NCBI GenBank assembly: GCA_031841125.1
Contig: CM063109.1
Location: 1,464,321 to 1,528,320 of the forward strand
Length of the DNA: 64,000 bases
Reading direction: 5' to 3'
DNA from: Acanthococcus lagerstroemiae
Taxonomy: Eukaryota > Arthropoda > Insecta > Hemiptera > Eriococcidae
Shown here: piece by piece, positions 10,098 through 21,000 of the stretch
How positions within the stretch are numbered: the first letter of the stretch is position 1
How the letters are laid out: each line of letters starts with the position of its first letter
Position numbers and translations under genes: made by a program
The notes under the pieces: generated by a model
Told to the model about the DNA's origin: nothing
The model's database searches: none
Seen by the model: only the letters and a program-made list of their open reading frames with translations

Positions 10098-10275
10098 ATT
10101 CGGACTTCCCAAGATTCAACAGAACCTTATCAACGTTAGGATTACATGAGATGCTAGGCATTGTTTACGTACAGTGTATCCTAACGTTGATAAGAATTCT
10201 ATGGCACTATTTCCTGAAGTGCGGAAAGGGAGGAAGGCCCGATGCTAGCGCGCCATCCGTCTGGGAAGTCCGAAT
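10098..10275. repeat. 178-bp inverted-repeat element with internal hairpin
   Basis: Outer 14-bp perfect inverted repeat ATTCGGACTTCCCA at 10098-10111 and 10262-10275. Inside lies a 17-bp perfect inverted repeat, CTTATCAACGTTAGGAT at 10126-10142 and its complement at 10178-10194, with a 35-nt loop. No target duplication was seen. It may be a MITE that landed just outside copia A's LTR, or a fold-back relic. Confidence 0.6.
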
Positions 10276-10562
10276 GATAAGCAAGTATTGTTTACGAAGT
10301 GTTTACGTTTCCTCCGCTGCGATAATAAATTATACGCAGTAGATAGACTAGGCACTACGCGTACCACGTATTGTGCTGCTAAGGCGCGTCCTTGTTGCAG
10401 CGCGCAGCTGCATAGCTTGGGGGTTGCGTTTTTTTTTTTTGTTTACAATGGATATTAACTCTGTATTAACTTGCTATGCAAAATTTTTGAAATGCTGTAC
10501 CTGGGTGGAAAATAATTATGGTTTGGCTCATTACATTCTCATCTTTCAAACGATTTTTCACA

Positions 10563-10685
10563 ATGGCTGAACAGAAGAGAGCGGGACCTGTGCGTCCTAC
10601 ATACACTATGTACACCATCCAAGAGTACGCAGATAAAAATTTACCAGGTTGCTGCGGACATAAAAAGTCAGCCACAAATGATTGA
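10563..10685 (+). CDS. Possible 40-residue ORF, unrecognised
   Basis: ATG to TGA, 40 codons, starting MAEQKRAGPVRPTYT and containing QEYADKNLPGCCGHKKS. Context before the ATG is TTTTTCACA, an acceptable animal start. Composition is unlike the flanking low-complexity DNA: charged N-terminus, no homopolymer codons. No domain was recognised and no splice partner identified. It could be a fragment of a processed gene or chance. Confidence 0.2.
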   Translation: MAEQKRAGPVRPTYTMYTIQEYADKNLPGCCGHKKSATND

Positions 10686-10699
10686 CGCTGCCATTTTAT

Positions 10700-12378
10700 C
10701 AATATCCTATCACGCGCAACTATGTAAAAATGTAAATGGTGGACGATTTGAACATTTTTTGTAATTTTGCCTACATTAGACTTGTTTTAAATTTTGTACA
10801 GCAACTTAATACAGTAACAATTTTCAAATGGTATCAACTTTGGATACACTGAACTAAATTCAAATAGTTTGTTGAAGTCTCCTAGCTCAACATTCCACCT
10901 GGTGTAAATTACTCCCTCCCCCCTAAATTAGGGGAGAATTTTCAAAATTTTTCATATTTTTGATGTTGTGTAGCGCCTCTAATTTCAACGATAGGCAAAA
11001 ATGTTTCAGCACTTTTTTTGTTGGAAATTAAAAGTACTTCAAGTTTCATTGATAACATATTACCCGATCTCAAAAATTGTACGGGTACACTTTCAGGTAC
11101 ACTTCAATTCCTCCCATTTCAGAATTCGAGAAAATGGTATTTGAACTTTTTTTTGGTCTCGTTGAGTTCTACACACTGTTGAAATATTCGTAATCTATGC
11201 AGGGACACCCGGTATAGTTCCCTTCTGAAGCCTGACCACCTGGTTCCACAGTAGATGCACTAGGAAGCCGTAAAACGCAATTCTCCCTTAGCATGGCGGT
11301 AATACCAGCACCTACCTTAGTCAAATGGATACGTGGTAAAGTGGATACAAGTTCATTTGGATACGTTTTTTGACGTCATACAAGGACCCGGTGCAGAGCA
11401 GCCAATATGTGTATTTTCAAGAAAACGTAGTTATCATTAAAACTGTGTAGTGTTGCGTGTTGGTCAGTTAAAGGATAAAAATTCGTATTTCAGGTAAATA
11501 TTTAGCCTATCTCGATATTCATATCAAATCTTACAAAGCCTAGGCGTAGCGCGTAGTTTTGATAATGTTGTTATCGTTGGATGCAAAATAAATAAAATAA
11601 TACTGTCATTATTAATTTTTCAACTCTGTGTCCCACTTCTGTCCATTTTTTTGCTAGTTATTCATTCGATAAAGGACTTGATTATTTTTTTATCATAATG
11701 GAGTCAGGTATAGTACGATTTGCGATAGTCTTATTACGACAAACTTCTGTGTAAATGAGATAGACCCATAAATTTTATTATAAATTTAGAAACAACGTGG
11801 ACAAAATTCCCAACCGATGCAGGTATAGAACTCGAATCATCTAAAATATATGCCACAGAGTATATTTTACTCGATTTAAACCAAAACGATTTAGAAAAAA
11901 TGAACATTACAAAGATCGGTGATGTAAAGAGAATTTTGAAACATGTGAATAAAGTTTATATTTTAGGAACCATCATTTTTTTTCTGTTTCATCGGCTTAT
12001 ATTACAATTCTATATTGTTACAGATAGGGAAAAAGAAAGAAAAAGAAGCGGCGGTGATGCTAGAATTGTCGCAAGATGTAAGTAAATCATAGTCTGGTCC
12101 TGTATGTACGTGAAAATCAAACTAATGTAACGTTTACCAGATTTTTTATGATACATAGTTCCATGAACGAATAAATTTTCGTAACGCGCTCTGAAATGAA
12201 GTTGATGAGTAACTGCTTTCAACAAAATTTTTAGACGTCATGATGGAGAACATTTTCGTTTGTTCAATAGGTATCACTATGAACAAATTAGTTTTAGACA
12301 AGAATTTTTGTATGTTTACTGACTTTTTTTCTCGCCGATCGCTGTTTCAACAATCTTTGATTACAAATTAGGTGTATG
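10700..12378. other. No gene seen
   Basis: AT-rich sequence with only short frames. A palindrome CCCCTAAATTAGGGG lies near 10920. Nothing here resembles a known protein, RNA gene or element border. Confidence 0.6.
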
Positions 12379-13269
12379 TGTGGTAACCGAGCTCCGGTCT
12401 TTTCCCGAATGGCCAAGGCATTGACATTGTATAATGCGATAGATATGCTGGCGAGTTTCGCTCTCTCATTTATCCTAACATGTTGATTCCTGTTCTTACC
12501 TGTCCATACCTGATAATACTTTTTCTGCTGTTTTCCTTCGATTTGATCGACTTTTTCCTCTTTTTCTGTGAATTCTGTGACTTACCCCAGAGAGGGGGAA
12601 AACTCACCGTTGACCATTCGAGGAAATGCGGCAGTGAGGACTCGGTTCGTGACGTTGCTCTAAAGAGGTTCCCGTTCTCGCTAGGATTTTGTTGTACCTC
12701 CGAACCGGTCTCCATCATCTTGCTTTTTGCGACCTTTGGTTTTCAAAACCCCAAAGTTAAGACTTTTTCGCCGATATCCGTTGGGTACGCTACGTAGCTG
12801 CCTGTACGCGCGCGAACTGCCGAACGTTCGAGAACTGAGAGTTGTGCCCCTGTAACCAAAACCCGTCGTCTAACACGCCGCGTGGCCACACCGTCGAGTT
12901 CTCCGCCGTTATCTCGTCACCGCGCCTCCGCGAATATCGTCTTCTTTGTTTTGTGTTTTGTACCATATCTGTAAGTACTCGTTAGATTATATTCACTTTC
13001 CCACCCAACCGTGTGTTCGTCTTTGTGTGTTGTCCTACCAGTAGTCATCGAGGGCCAGTGTAAGGTACACCTCAGAGGTATTCTAACGACCCGGTACTCA
13101 TCCAACCCTGAGTTACCTCGTTGCAACTCCAACATAGGATCGTCAAGTCCTTTCGTGCCGACTCCATACCCTGTAGGTCCCTAGAGCTAGTCGTGGCCTA
13201 ACAGGTGGTTCCTCTCCCAAACCGAACTGTCCTCCTCTCACCCAGGAGCCTTCACGTTCGGTTACCACA
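12379..13269 (+). mobile_element. Probable solo LTR (891 bp)
   Basis: Starts TGTGGTAACCG (12379-12389) and ends CGGTTACCACA (13259-13269), so the ends are TG..CA and form an 11-bp perfect inverted repeat. It is flanked by a 4-bp direct duplication TATG (12375-12378 and 13270-13273). No coding domain is inside. GC content is visibly higher than the surroundings from 12590 on. A 4-bp duplication suits Ty3/gypsy integrases. The alternative is a non-autonomous TIR element with 11-bp TIRs; TG..CA favours the LTR reading. Strand is arbitrary. Confidence 0.7.
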
Positions 13270-13273
13270 TATG

Positions 13274-13730
13274 TGAGAATTTGAAGCATCGAAAATCAAT
13301 CTCATACACGAGATGAGTGAATACGAGTTCTTTTCAGATCTGGATCTCGATGAAAAAAAAAAACCAAAACATTTTTCTGTAAATGAACGTTTCAAATTCA
13401 TTCTCAGAACTTGAAGGTTGTGATACATGAGTGCGGTGATTGTCTCTCGTATTTCGTGGTACGAGATCTGGCACGACGTTTGTCGATGATATTCTTCTGA
13501 TTTTATTGCCACTGTTTCCAAAGTATACTCAAATTTTCGCGATCAGGCTCGCTAGTTGAAATGAGTAACATTCCTGTAATAACGAGACTGTGTTTTTTCA
13601 AAGTACGCGTTTTGAATACGAATATCGAAATTCATCATGTTCATGATTATAGGGGAACACGATCTAAATTGGAGCCGACGAGTACACCTTCATTTTCTTA
13701 AAAGAACTTCGAGAAAAAATTCATATGAAA
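13274..13730. other. No gene seen
   Basis: Non-coding, AT-rich. A minus-strand 89-codon frame at 13252-13521 has no recognisable domain. Confidence 0.55.
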
Positions 13731-13838
13731 CTACAATTTGACTCCATTTTTCGACGTTGATTTTGAGTCAATCAAGAGTCTGACTATATCGACCTGATTT
13801 CGACTTAATATTGACGTTGAAATGGAGTCAAATTGTAG
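13731..13838. repeat. 108-bp inverted-repeat MITE
   Basis: Left arm CTACAATTTGACTCCATTTT at 13731-13750 pairs with the complement ending at 13838. Pairing continues imperfectly inward through TCGACGTTGAT / ATTGACGTTGA. It would fold into one long hairpin. No clear target duplication. Confidence 0.75.
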
Positions 13839-14690
13839 AGACCACTTAAATTAGCAAATGAAATACGATTAATCTTTTCGAAAAACGTCTATTTTCTACA
13901 CTGACGATTATGTGAGAGTGGTTGAAAATCCTGAATGAAAATAGGGTATTCAGTAATGACTCAATAAATCGTAGTTTTGATTTTTGTGAAGAAAAAAAAT
14001 TATTCGTTCTTAGACCTACGATATCATGAAACAAAAAGTTTAGTCATGTTTTTTCTGCGTAACTATCTCCTCAAAAATACGCTCATCAAAGAATATGAAC
14101 AGGAATCCACTACCATTTCACTAGAAGATCTGATGTTTCGGCTCTTTAATTACATATTGAGCCCTAGGAAAATTCAATCACAAGCTGCCCTTATTTTTTC
14201 ACTCCTAGAACTAGAGATATCAAACAAAATGTTTTCACCTCACAATTGATGAAATGTTTAATTACTCTCTGGAAATTGTAGTCAAGTTTAACGGTACGCG
14301 ATAGTTTACAAAAAGTTTGTTTGAAGACTGAACTTTCAGCATTCTCATCCAGTTCTACATATAAATGATCCAATTTTTAAAAAAATTAATTTTTATGGAT
14401 TCCTTTGTTTTGTTATAGGTTTAATTGAAATTAAGACAAACTGATGAAAGAATTCGAAGTAAGTTAGAGGGAGGTTGCAATGATGAATGTGTGGATCACT
14501 GCTCTGATTAAGCTATACTTTCCAACGTTATTTTCAATGGAAACATTTTTGTCGAGGTTTAGAAATATTTTATTTGTTTGCAGGAATTTAAAAGAACCAA
14601 TTTAATATTTCGACTAACGTCTGACGTTTTATACATCGGGGAAGCCGCGAGTGAGTTGGTAGACACCCATGACAAGCAGACCTGAGATTG
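13839..14690. other. No gene seen
   Basis: Short frames only (90 codons or fewer), low-complexity composition, no domain. At 14690-14757 a GGGTATGCCCGGG..CCCTCCC unit occurs twice about 41 bp apart, just before the hAT remnant, and may be its edge. Confidence 0.5.
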
Positions 14691-14784
14691 AGGGTATGCC
14701 CGGGTGGGCCCAGCCCTCCCAAAAGAAATCCGGGGTATGCCCGGGCCCTCCCATAAAATTCTTAACCAAATCCCCACAATAATG

Positions 14785-15385
14785 AGAAATTTTGGTGGAA
14801 GTAGCTGTAAAAAATAAAAAGTTCTATCAGGCTTTGGTGGATAACACGAGAGCTTGTCTTTTTACTACTCAGGCTTCACAAAATTCAGGTCCAGATCATG
14901 TAGACAGTTATAACCTACTTCTAAAAAATTTAACCGTACTCATGGATCCGCAAACTTGGAGAGAAGATGATATTCTCCAAGGCGAGCATGAGATTCGCGA
15001 TTTGGCCGTTCGTTTAAGGGTACCCGAGTTGGACGCTGTACATGGATTTCGGGAGTACCTTGACAATGGAGGGCGGTCAGTTCCTCAAAAACTACAACCG
15101 CTGATGAAAGCCTCTGAAGCTCTGTCTGTTTCGACAGCAGAATGTGAACGTGGGTACAGCGTCATGAATTTGGTTATGACGCCAGAAAGATCTTCATTGG
15201 GAATTGAGCGATTAGCAAGCAGTATGTTTATAAAAATTAATGGGCCCCCCTTAGAATTCTTTGATCCTGGTCCATATGTTCGAAAGTGGCTAGTGAATCA
15301 TAGATCTGCTATCACAAATACAAGTAAAAAGATGAAACCCGTAGAGTGTGATCCGGAAGATATCAGGTTTTGGAAATTGTTTTAG
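14785..15385 (+). pseudogene. hAT transposase remnant, C-terminal dimerisation region (KIAA1586-like)
   Basis: An open frame to TAG at 15383-15385. Seen: KNKKFYQALVDNTRACL, VDSYNLLLKNLTVL, FREYLDNGGRSVPQKL, then the strong hAT C-terminal signature ALSVSTAECERGYSVMN, followed by GPPLEFFDPGPYVRKWL. This is the dimerisation part of the hAT lineage related to human KIAA1586, which needs it for transposase assembly. The catalytic domain and BED finger upstream are absent: sequence before 14785 is unrelated GC-rich repeat. The fragment is otherwise unbroken over about 197 codons, so truncation is fairly recent or the missing exons lie elsewhere. Confidence 0.8.
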
Positions 15386-15741
15386 ACTTTTTTTTTTTTT
15401 TAAAGTTAAGTATGTTGATTGTTGATACTTTGTTGGATTATTATTAGATACGTTATTCCTTCCTAAAACTTTTTAATCGTTGGTCGTTAAATCGTTACAT
15501 TACCCTGCATATACTTACCTACATGATTATTTTTTCTATATTAAGTTTAAGTTAAGTACCTACAAATATAATCTACTGCTGTGCTACTCAGAAAAAACCT
15601 CAGCGAATCACTACTGGTATAGTGATACCTCATACCTATTATTTGATAAAATTAATACCACTGTTCAATTCTGTTTTTTTTTTTGTTTTTTTTTTAATAA
15701 TTATTTAATGTTCGTTCAATGAGACATAATAAAATATAAAA

Positions 15742-16911
15742 GGGTAATTCTCCGAAAAATGGACAATTCATGTAAATAGGCTGTAACTCTGCCACTTATT
15801 ATCAGAATGCTATGCGCAATATATCAAAATTGAGGAAATGAACTCTTCTGATGGAGACAGTGGTAAAAGCTCTCCCTAGTTCAGCAAAACATCATTAGAA
15901 AATCGAAAATGCACCTGAAATGTCCATCAGCGTGGGTGTCAACCTGGCCTAGTTCCGTTTTTTTTGCTTGCTGGAAGGGTTTAATACATCATTTTCAGGA
16001 ACTACTGTTTCCCATTGTTGAAGAGGTAAGTTGAGGCAACACGGTATAGGTCTTACAATCTTTTTCTAACCAAGTTAAGTAACCTTTAGAATACCTCAAA
16101 GTTGTGTCTAGGAAGAGATATGTCCTTCAACGTGGATAATTTTCAAACCTCTCTGTAGGGTTCCACTATAAGCATAAACTTCTCTCAAATGCTCATATAA
16201 CTTCCTCATAACTTCCTCTAGAAGGCTGTGTAAGAATTTCTGTGAAATAATGATAATTTGTATGCTAAAATACTCATTTATTGCTGAGATCCTGGTTTCT
16301 AAAAAAAAAGTGTCCTTCATCATGGACATCAACAGCCATATTGAATTTATAGCTCCGAATTTGTAAAAACGTAATAATATAACTAATGTTGGCCACATTA
16401 CATTCAGCAACATGTATCAAATATTTTCCGCATATTTACCCAATGGGAAAAGGGAAAAGGCGATTTTGTCCTTAAACGTGGACATAAAATATTATTCAAC
16501 GTGGCTACTCACGTATTTCTTGTATCCACGCTGAAGGACGTGAATCTTTCGACACTTAGAAGCAGTCTGTAGAAACAGCCTTTAAATCTTCTTCGTGCAG
16601 AGACAACTTTCCTAGATGAATTTTTGGTACTTCATAAAACCGTGCGTGATCCGTGAGATTGTAACCCACGGTGCCGCTGTGTGATCGTACAGCCTCATCT
16701 TATCACACTATGTAAACTTGAAAAATTTGTCTTTCAACGTGGACAACAATTTTTTTTACAACCCTCCAAAATCAAATTTAAGCCCGGCCGGTACCGGAAT
16801 ATGATTTCTCAATACTCCTAGTATCGATTTCAACGAAAAAAATTTGAAAGTGAACCTCATTTTTTTTGGTTTTTGTCCACGTTGAATTGTCCATTTTTCG
16901 GAGAATCACCC
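15742..16911. mobile_element. TE3: 1.17-kb non-autonomous TIR element with iterons
   Basis: Terminal inverted repeats: GGGTAATTCTCCGAAAAATG continuing GACAATTCA at the left (15742-15770), and the complement with one mismatch (GGGTGATTCTCC) at the right (16883-16911). No coding capacity. A motif close to GTCCTTCAACGTGGAC recurs at about 16122, 16312, 16468 and 16729, inverted at 16523-16540 and next to the right TIR, with a looser copy at 15919. It resembles the TE1 iteron GTCTTTAGCGTGGC. Target duplication is uncertain (an A-rich flank hides it). Confidence 0.8.
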
Positions 16912-16965
16912 AAAAACCATAATATGAGAATGTTAAAAACGGTGTATTAGCTTAATTGCAAGTGG

Positions 16966-17028
16966 AGCGAGCGAAAAATTTTTAATGGTTGGACAAAAGC
17001 TAATATTGGCTGCGAGCGAAAAATTTTT
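16966..17028. repeat. Short direct repeat GCGAGCGAAAAATTTTT
   Basis: Two copies, starting near 16966 and 17012. The motif resembles sequence typical of hAT element ends in insects; this may be the outer remnant of the hAT element whose coding end is at 15385, with TE3 inserted between. Inference only. Confidence 0.35.
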
Positions 17029-17146
17029 GCCCTATTTAGTCGGAGGGGATAAGAGGGGAGGGGGCAAAAAATATTGAGGGCATACCCGAAAACTCAAAGC
17101 CAATCTCAGGGCTGATGACAAGCCAAAACAGTGCTCATCGCCTTTA

Positions 17147-17434
17147 ATGCCAAATAATATTGATTGGAATCGTGAGCCAAAGAAAAGAGCTTTGAAAGAG
17201 ATGAAGACAACTGTGCGACGCGATGCCAAAGTGATAAAGGAAGGGAAAAACATACTATCACCTTTCATGAAGAGAAGAAGGTGGGATTATGAACTTTTAC
17301 CAACAGTAGTAGCTGATTTTAGGGAAGCTCACGAGGAATTGAAAAATCTAGGCCAAGAAGAAAAAATTGTCGACTTCATACCTAAGGAAATAACTACAAT
17401 TCTGAACAATGAACAGCGCACTAAGGATTTTTAA
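17147..17434 (+). CDS. Unrecognised 95-codon frame
   Basis: Starts MPNNIDWNREPKKRAL and is rich in Lys, Glu and Arg, with KEMKTTVRRDAKVIKEG, SPFMKRRRWDYELLP and VVADFREAHEELKNLG; probably helical. It ends in TAA at 17432-17434, 80 bp before the BEL target site. Composition is that of real coding sequence, but no family was recognised. It could be an exon fragment of a transposase or a host gene broken by neighbours. Confidence 0.3.
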   Translation: MPNNIDWNREPKKRALKEMKTTVRRDAKVIKEGKNILSPFMKRRRWDYELLPTVVADFREAHEELKNLGQEEKIVDFIPKEITTILNNEQRTKDF

Positions 17435-17519
17435 AAAGATGGGCCGACTATTCCCAATACTGGGGTTTCAAAAAAATTGAATAATATTTATGTAAATGAA
17501 TAATATGATAGTGACGGGG

Positions 17520-17755
17520 TGTTTAGATCGATGTTCGTATGTATAGTAATTCCCGTTAGATTTAGATAACACGCCTTGGTTTTGCCGAGTTTGTACGTTA
17601 TAACGTGCACGAAAAGTTTGTTGCGTTCGATCATGTATATACCTCTCGTTCATAGTTACCATTTCTTTTTTACATCATGTTTCTAGTTCTTATTTCGTCG
17701 AATAAAAGAGATTTATTAGTTTTCGTGTTCATTAGAATGGCTATCGTCATTGTCA
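17520..17755 (+). repeat. 5' LTR of the BEL element
   Basis: TGTTTAGATCGATG..TCGTCATTGTCA, 236 bp, no difference from 26637-26872 by eye. It contains GAATAAAAGAG, a likely polyadenylation signal, near the 3' end. The last base A is also the first base of TE2's ATAT duplication. Confidence 0.95.
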
Positions 17756-17775
17756 TATCGTCGGTGGCCTGCTAA

Positions 17776-17957
17776 ATACCTCCTATGTGACGTTTTTTTG
17801 AAAAATACGATTTCGGGCTTGTTGGATTCGTCATTTCAAGGCGCATCTATTAAAAATATCTCCTATGTGTTTAATTCAAAATCCTACCCATAGATCGCGC
17901 CACAAGTACCTCCTATGTGCAACTTTTTAAAACCTGGTCTTGAATATCTCTTATGTG
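17776..17957 (+). repeat. Left subterminal iterons of TE2
   Basis: Four copies of ATACCTCCTATGTG or near variants: 17776-17789 (inside the TIR), 17856-17869 (ATATCTCCTATGTG), 17906-17919 (GTACCTCCTATGTG) and 17944-17957 (ATATCTCTTATGTG). Three further copies are at the right end, two of them in direct orientation. Confidence 0.85.
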
Positions 17958-18072
17958 CACTGATAAGAAAATGAAAACAACTTGTAGCGCCAATAATTAT
18001 GGAATTACTTGGTAAAGCGAAATGACGTGGTGTTTTAATAATTTTTTAATTACAACCATTTTATGAAAAACC

Positions 18073-21000
18073 ATGAGCTATTTTACTAGAAGCAGAAGAA
18101 TTATACAGCTTGCTACACAGCGTAAGTACAACATTACCAACAAACATTTCACCTTGATTGAAGATTTCATTCTAGTCAAGTGTAATAATTGATCAAGTTT
18201 TCATTTATTTTCGTAATTTAGAAATTGAACTGGCATCTCACAAAGTAATAATAGAATCATCAGCACTTCTTAACGAATTACCTGCTGTCTCTTTAGTTAG
18301 TGAAGTGCAAACGGATGAAGAGCTACTCGCCGCTTGTGAAGAAGTTCTAGCCAAATCGAGTTTTTCCAATGCCAAAATTGATAATATTATTGATCCGAAA
18401 GAATCGAACTATACAGGTAAGCTTTCATGCACATCATTTTATACAGATTATAGCCACAATTCTCTTACATTTGATATAATGAGTACTTGATTACATTATT
18501 TATTTTCCTACAGAAAATGAAGTACACAAAGTAGAGGAGGTGATTATTCAGTCAGGAATCGAATCCGCACTTGTTAACGAATTACCTGCTGTCACTTTAG
18601 TTAGTGAAGTGCAAACGGATGAAGAGCTACTCGCCGCTTGTGAAGAAGTTCTAGCCAAATCGAGTTTTTCCAATGCCGAAATTGATAATATTATTGATCC
18701 GAAAGAATCGAACTATACAGGTAAGCTTTCATGCACATCATTTTATACAGATTATAGCCACAATTCTCTTACATTTGATATAATGAGTACTTGATTACAT
18801 TATTTATTTTCCTACAGAAAATGAAGTACACAAAGTAGAGGAGGTGATTATTCAGTCAGGAATCGAATCCGCACTTGTTAACGAATTACCTGCTGTCACT
18901 TTAGTTAGTGAAGTGCAAACGGATGAAGAGCTACTCGCCGCTTGTGAAGAAGTTCTAGCCGAATCGTTGAGTTTTTCCAATGCCGAAATTGATAAAAATA
19001 TTAGTGATCCAAAAGAATCGAACTATACAGGTAAGCTTTCATACACATCATTTTATACAGATTATAGCCACAATTCTCTTACATTTGATGTAATGAGTAC
19101 TTAATTACATTATTTATTTTCCTACAGAAAATGAAGTACACAAAGTAGACGAGGTGATTATTCAGTCAGGAACCGAATCCGAAGATAATTGTATTGAAAA
19201 CGATAGTGACTACGACCCTGGTAATACGTGCGGCAGTTGTAGCTCATACAGTGAAAACGAAGTGTTTGCAGAGAATTCCAATTCTGAATCACCTGCCAGC
19301 AATGAACAAAATGATACTGATCGAACTACAGTTACTGAACCAAGTACTTCTACTCATACATCCATCGAAGATGTATTAAAGAACGCTCATTCGAAATTAC
19401 GTATACAGTTGAAAGAAGCTCCGAAGAATCGTGTTACTGGCCAAGAATACATAGGGTTTGCTGTTAAGAAAAATGATGGTAAAAAATCCTATGATCGCAC
19501 GACACGAAGTGGTAAAAAGATGAAAGAGCGATGTAAACACATGCTAACAAAACCGATAAGTGGTCGTTCATTTTTGTGTGCGATGTTTAGTGATGAAGAC
19601 CGTCAATATGCGTTCGATACATTCTGGAAGTCGTTGCATTCCTGGCAAGAAAAAAAAGCTCACGTTCGTGCACTTGTAACTACACGAGGTATCACTAAAA
19701 GACGCGCATCCACGGCTACTAAAGTGCCTAAAATGAAAAAAAATGCTGGCCACGATATTTATTTGATTCGGAAGGATGGTACTAAAGTGAAAGTATGCCG
19801 CCAATTTTTTCTCAGTACTTTGGGTTTGGGGGAAGACTGTTTCAAACGCTGGACTCTGATGTCAAATTCTTCAGATGATGTTAACGTTGAATTAGACGAA
19901 GATGAATTATTTGATCAGCCTCGACCACCAGCACCCCGACCAACACCTGTGAGTGGTCAACTGGTTATGAAAAGGGGACGGAAGAAGTGTAGCAGCCCTT
20001 CATTCTTATCTTTATCCGAGTGGATCGGCATTTTGCCGAAGGTACCTAGTCACTATTGCAGGGCTTCGAGTCAGAAAATTTATGTTGAATCTACTTTCAA
20101 TTCTGAAAGGCATATGTATCGGATTTATTCTGAATGGTGCAAAGATGAACATAAAAAATGTGCTGGACGAGAAACGTTTATTAAAATGCTTCGAGACCAA
20201 AACATTGGAATCCACTCCCCAAGGAAAGACCAATGTGACATCTGCCTTGGCCATGACTACGGAACTACAGATGACAATATCTACAATGAGCACATTACTT
20301 TGAAAACAGAAGGCTGTAATAAGAAAAACCACTTGAAGGCCAGTGCGAATGAAAACTGTCTTGTTCTGACAATGGATCTACAAAGTGTTTTGCTTAGTCC
20401 AAAAACACTAGCTAGTGCGATGTATTATAAAACCAAATTACAGGTTCACAATTTCTCTATTTATGAATTGAATAATGGACATGTAGAGCTATATGTTTGG
20501 GATGAAAGCAAAGGTGGTGTGTCTTCGAGCGAATTCGTGTCGTGTATTATTGATTATATTAGCAAACGTCGCAATTATCAGAAAATAATTTTGATATCAG
20601 ATGGTTGCACGTATCAAAATAGGAATAGGATTCTATCTTCAGCATTACAAACTGCTGCTACATTATTCGGCATTGAAATTCACCAGCTAATCCTGGAAAA
20701 AGGTCACACCATGATGGAAGTCGACAGCGTGCACAGCACGCTAGAACAAATGTTCAAGCCGCCAATTTTCAGTCCGTCAAGACTATTATTCGCGAATGAG
20801 AGCTTCGAGACCAGTTAGTCCATATCAAGTAAACGTAATCAATCATGAATTTTTTAAAAATTTCGAATCAAACTGTTTAGTATCTTCTATTCGGCCGGGT
20901 TCAAAAACTGGTGACCCAGTTGTGACAGATATTCGGCAGTTGAAGTACACACCAAACGGAGATATCATGTACACGCTGGATTACAGTGACAATTGGCGTC

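Noticed and set aside
12480..12797. 105-codon plus-strand frame
   Set aside because: Lies entirely inside the probable solo LTR; hydrophobic, T-rich start and no domain.
13977..14249. 90-codon frame near the 108-bp MITE
   Set aside because: Low-complexity Leu/Ser/Lys composition; no domain, no plausible partner exon.
14690..17130. Single hAT element spanning the KIAA1586-like remnant to the GGGCATACCC sequence near 17088
   Set aside because: GGGTATGCCC-like words occur on both sides, but no matching TIRs or 8-bp duplication could be found, so borders were not called.
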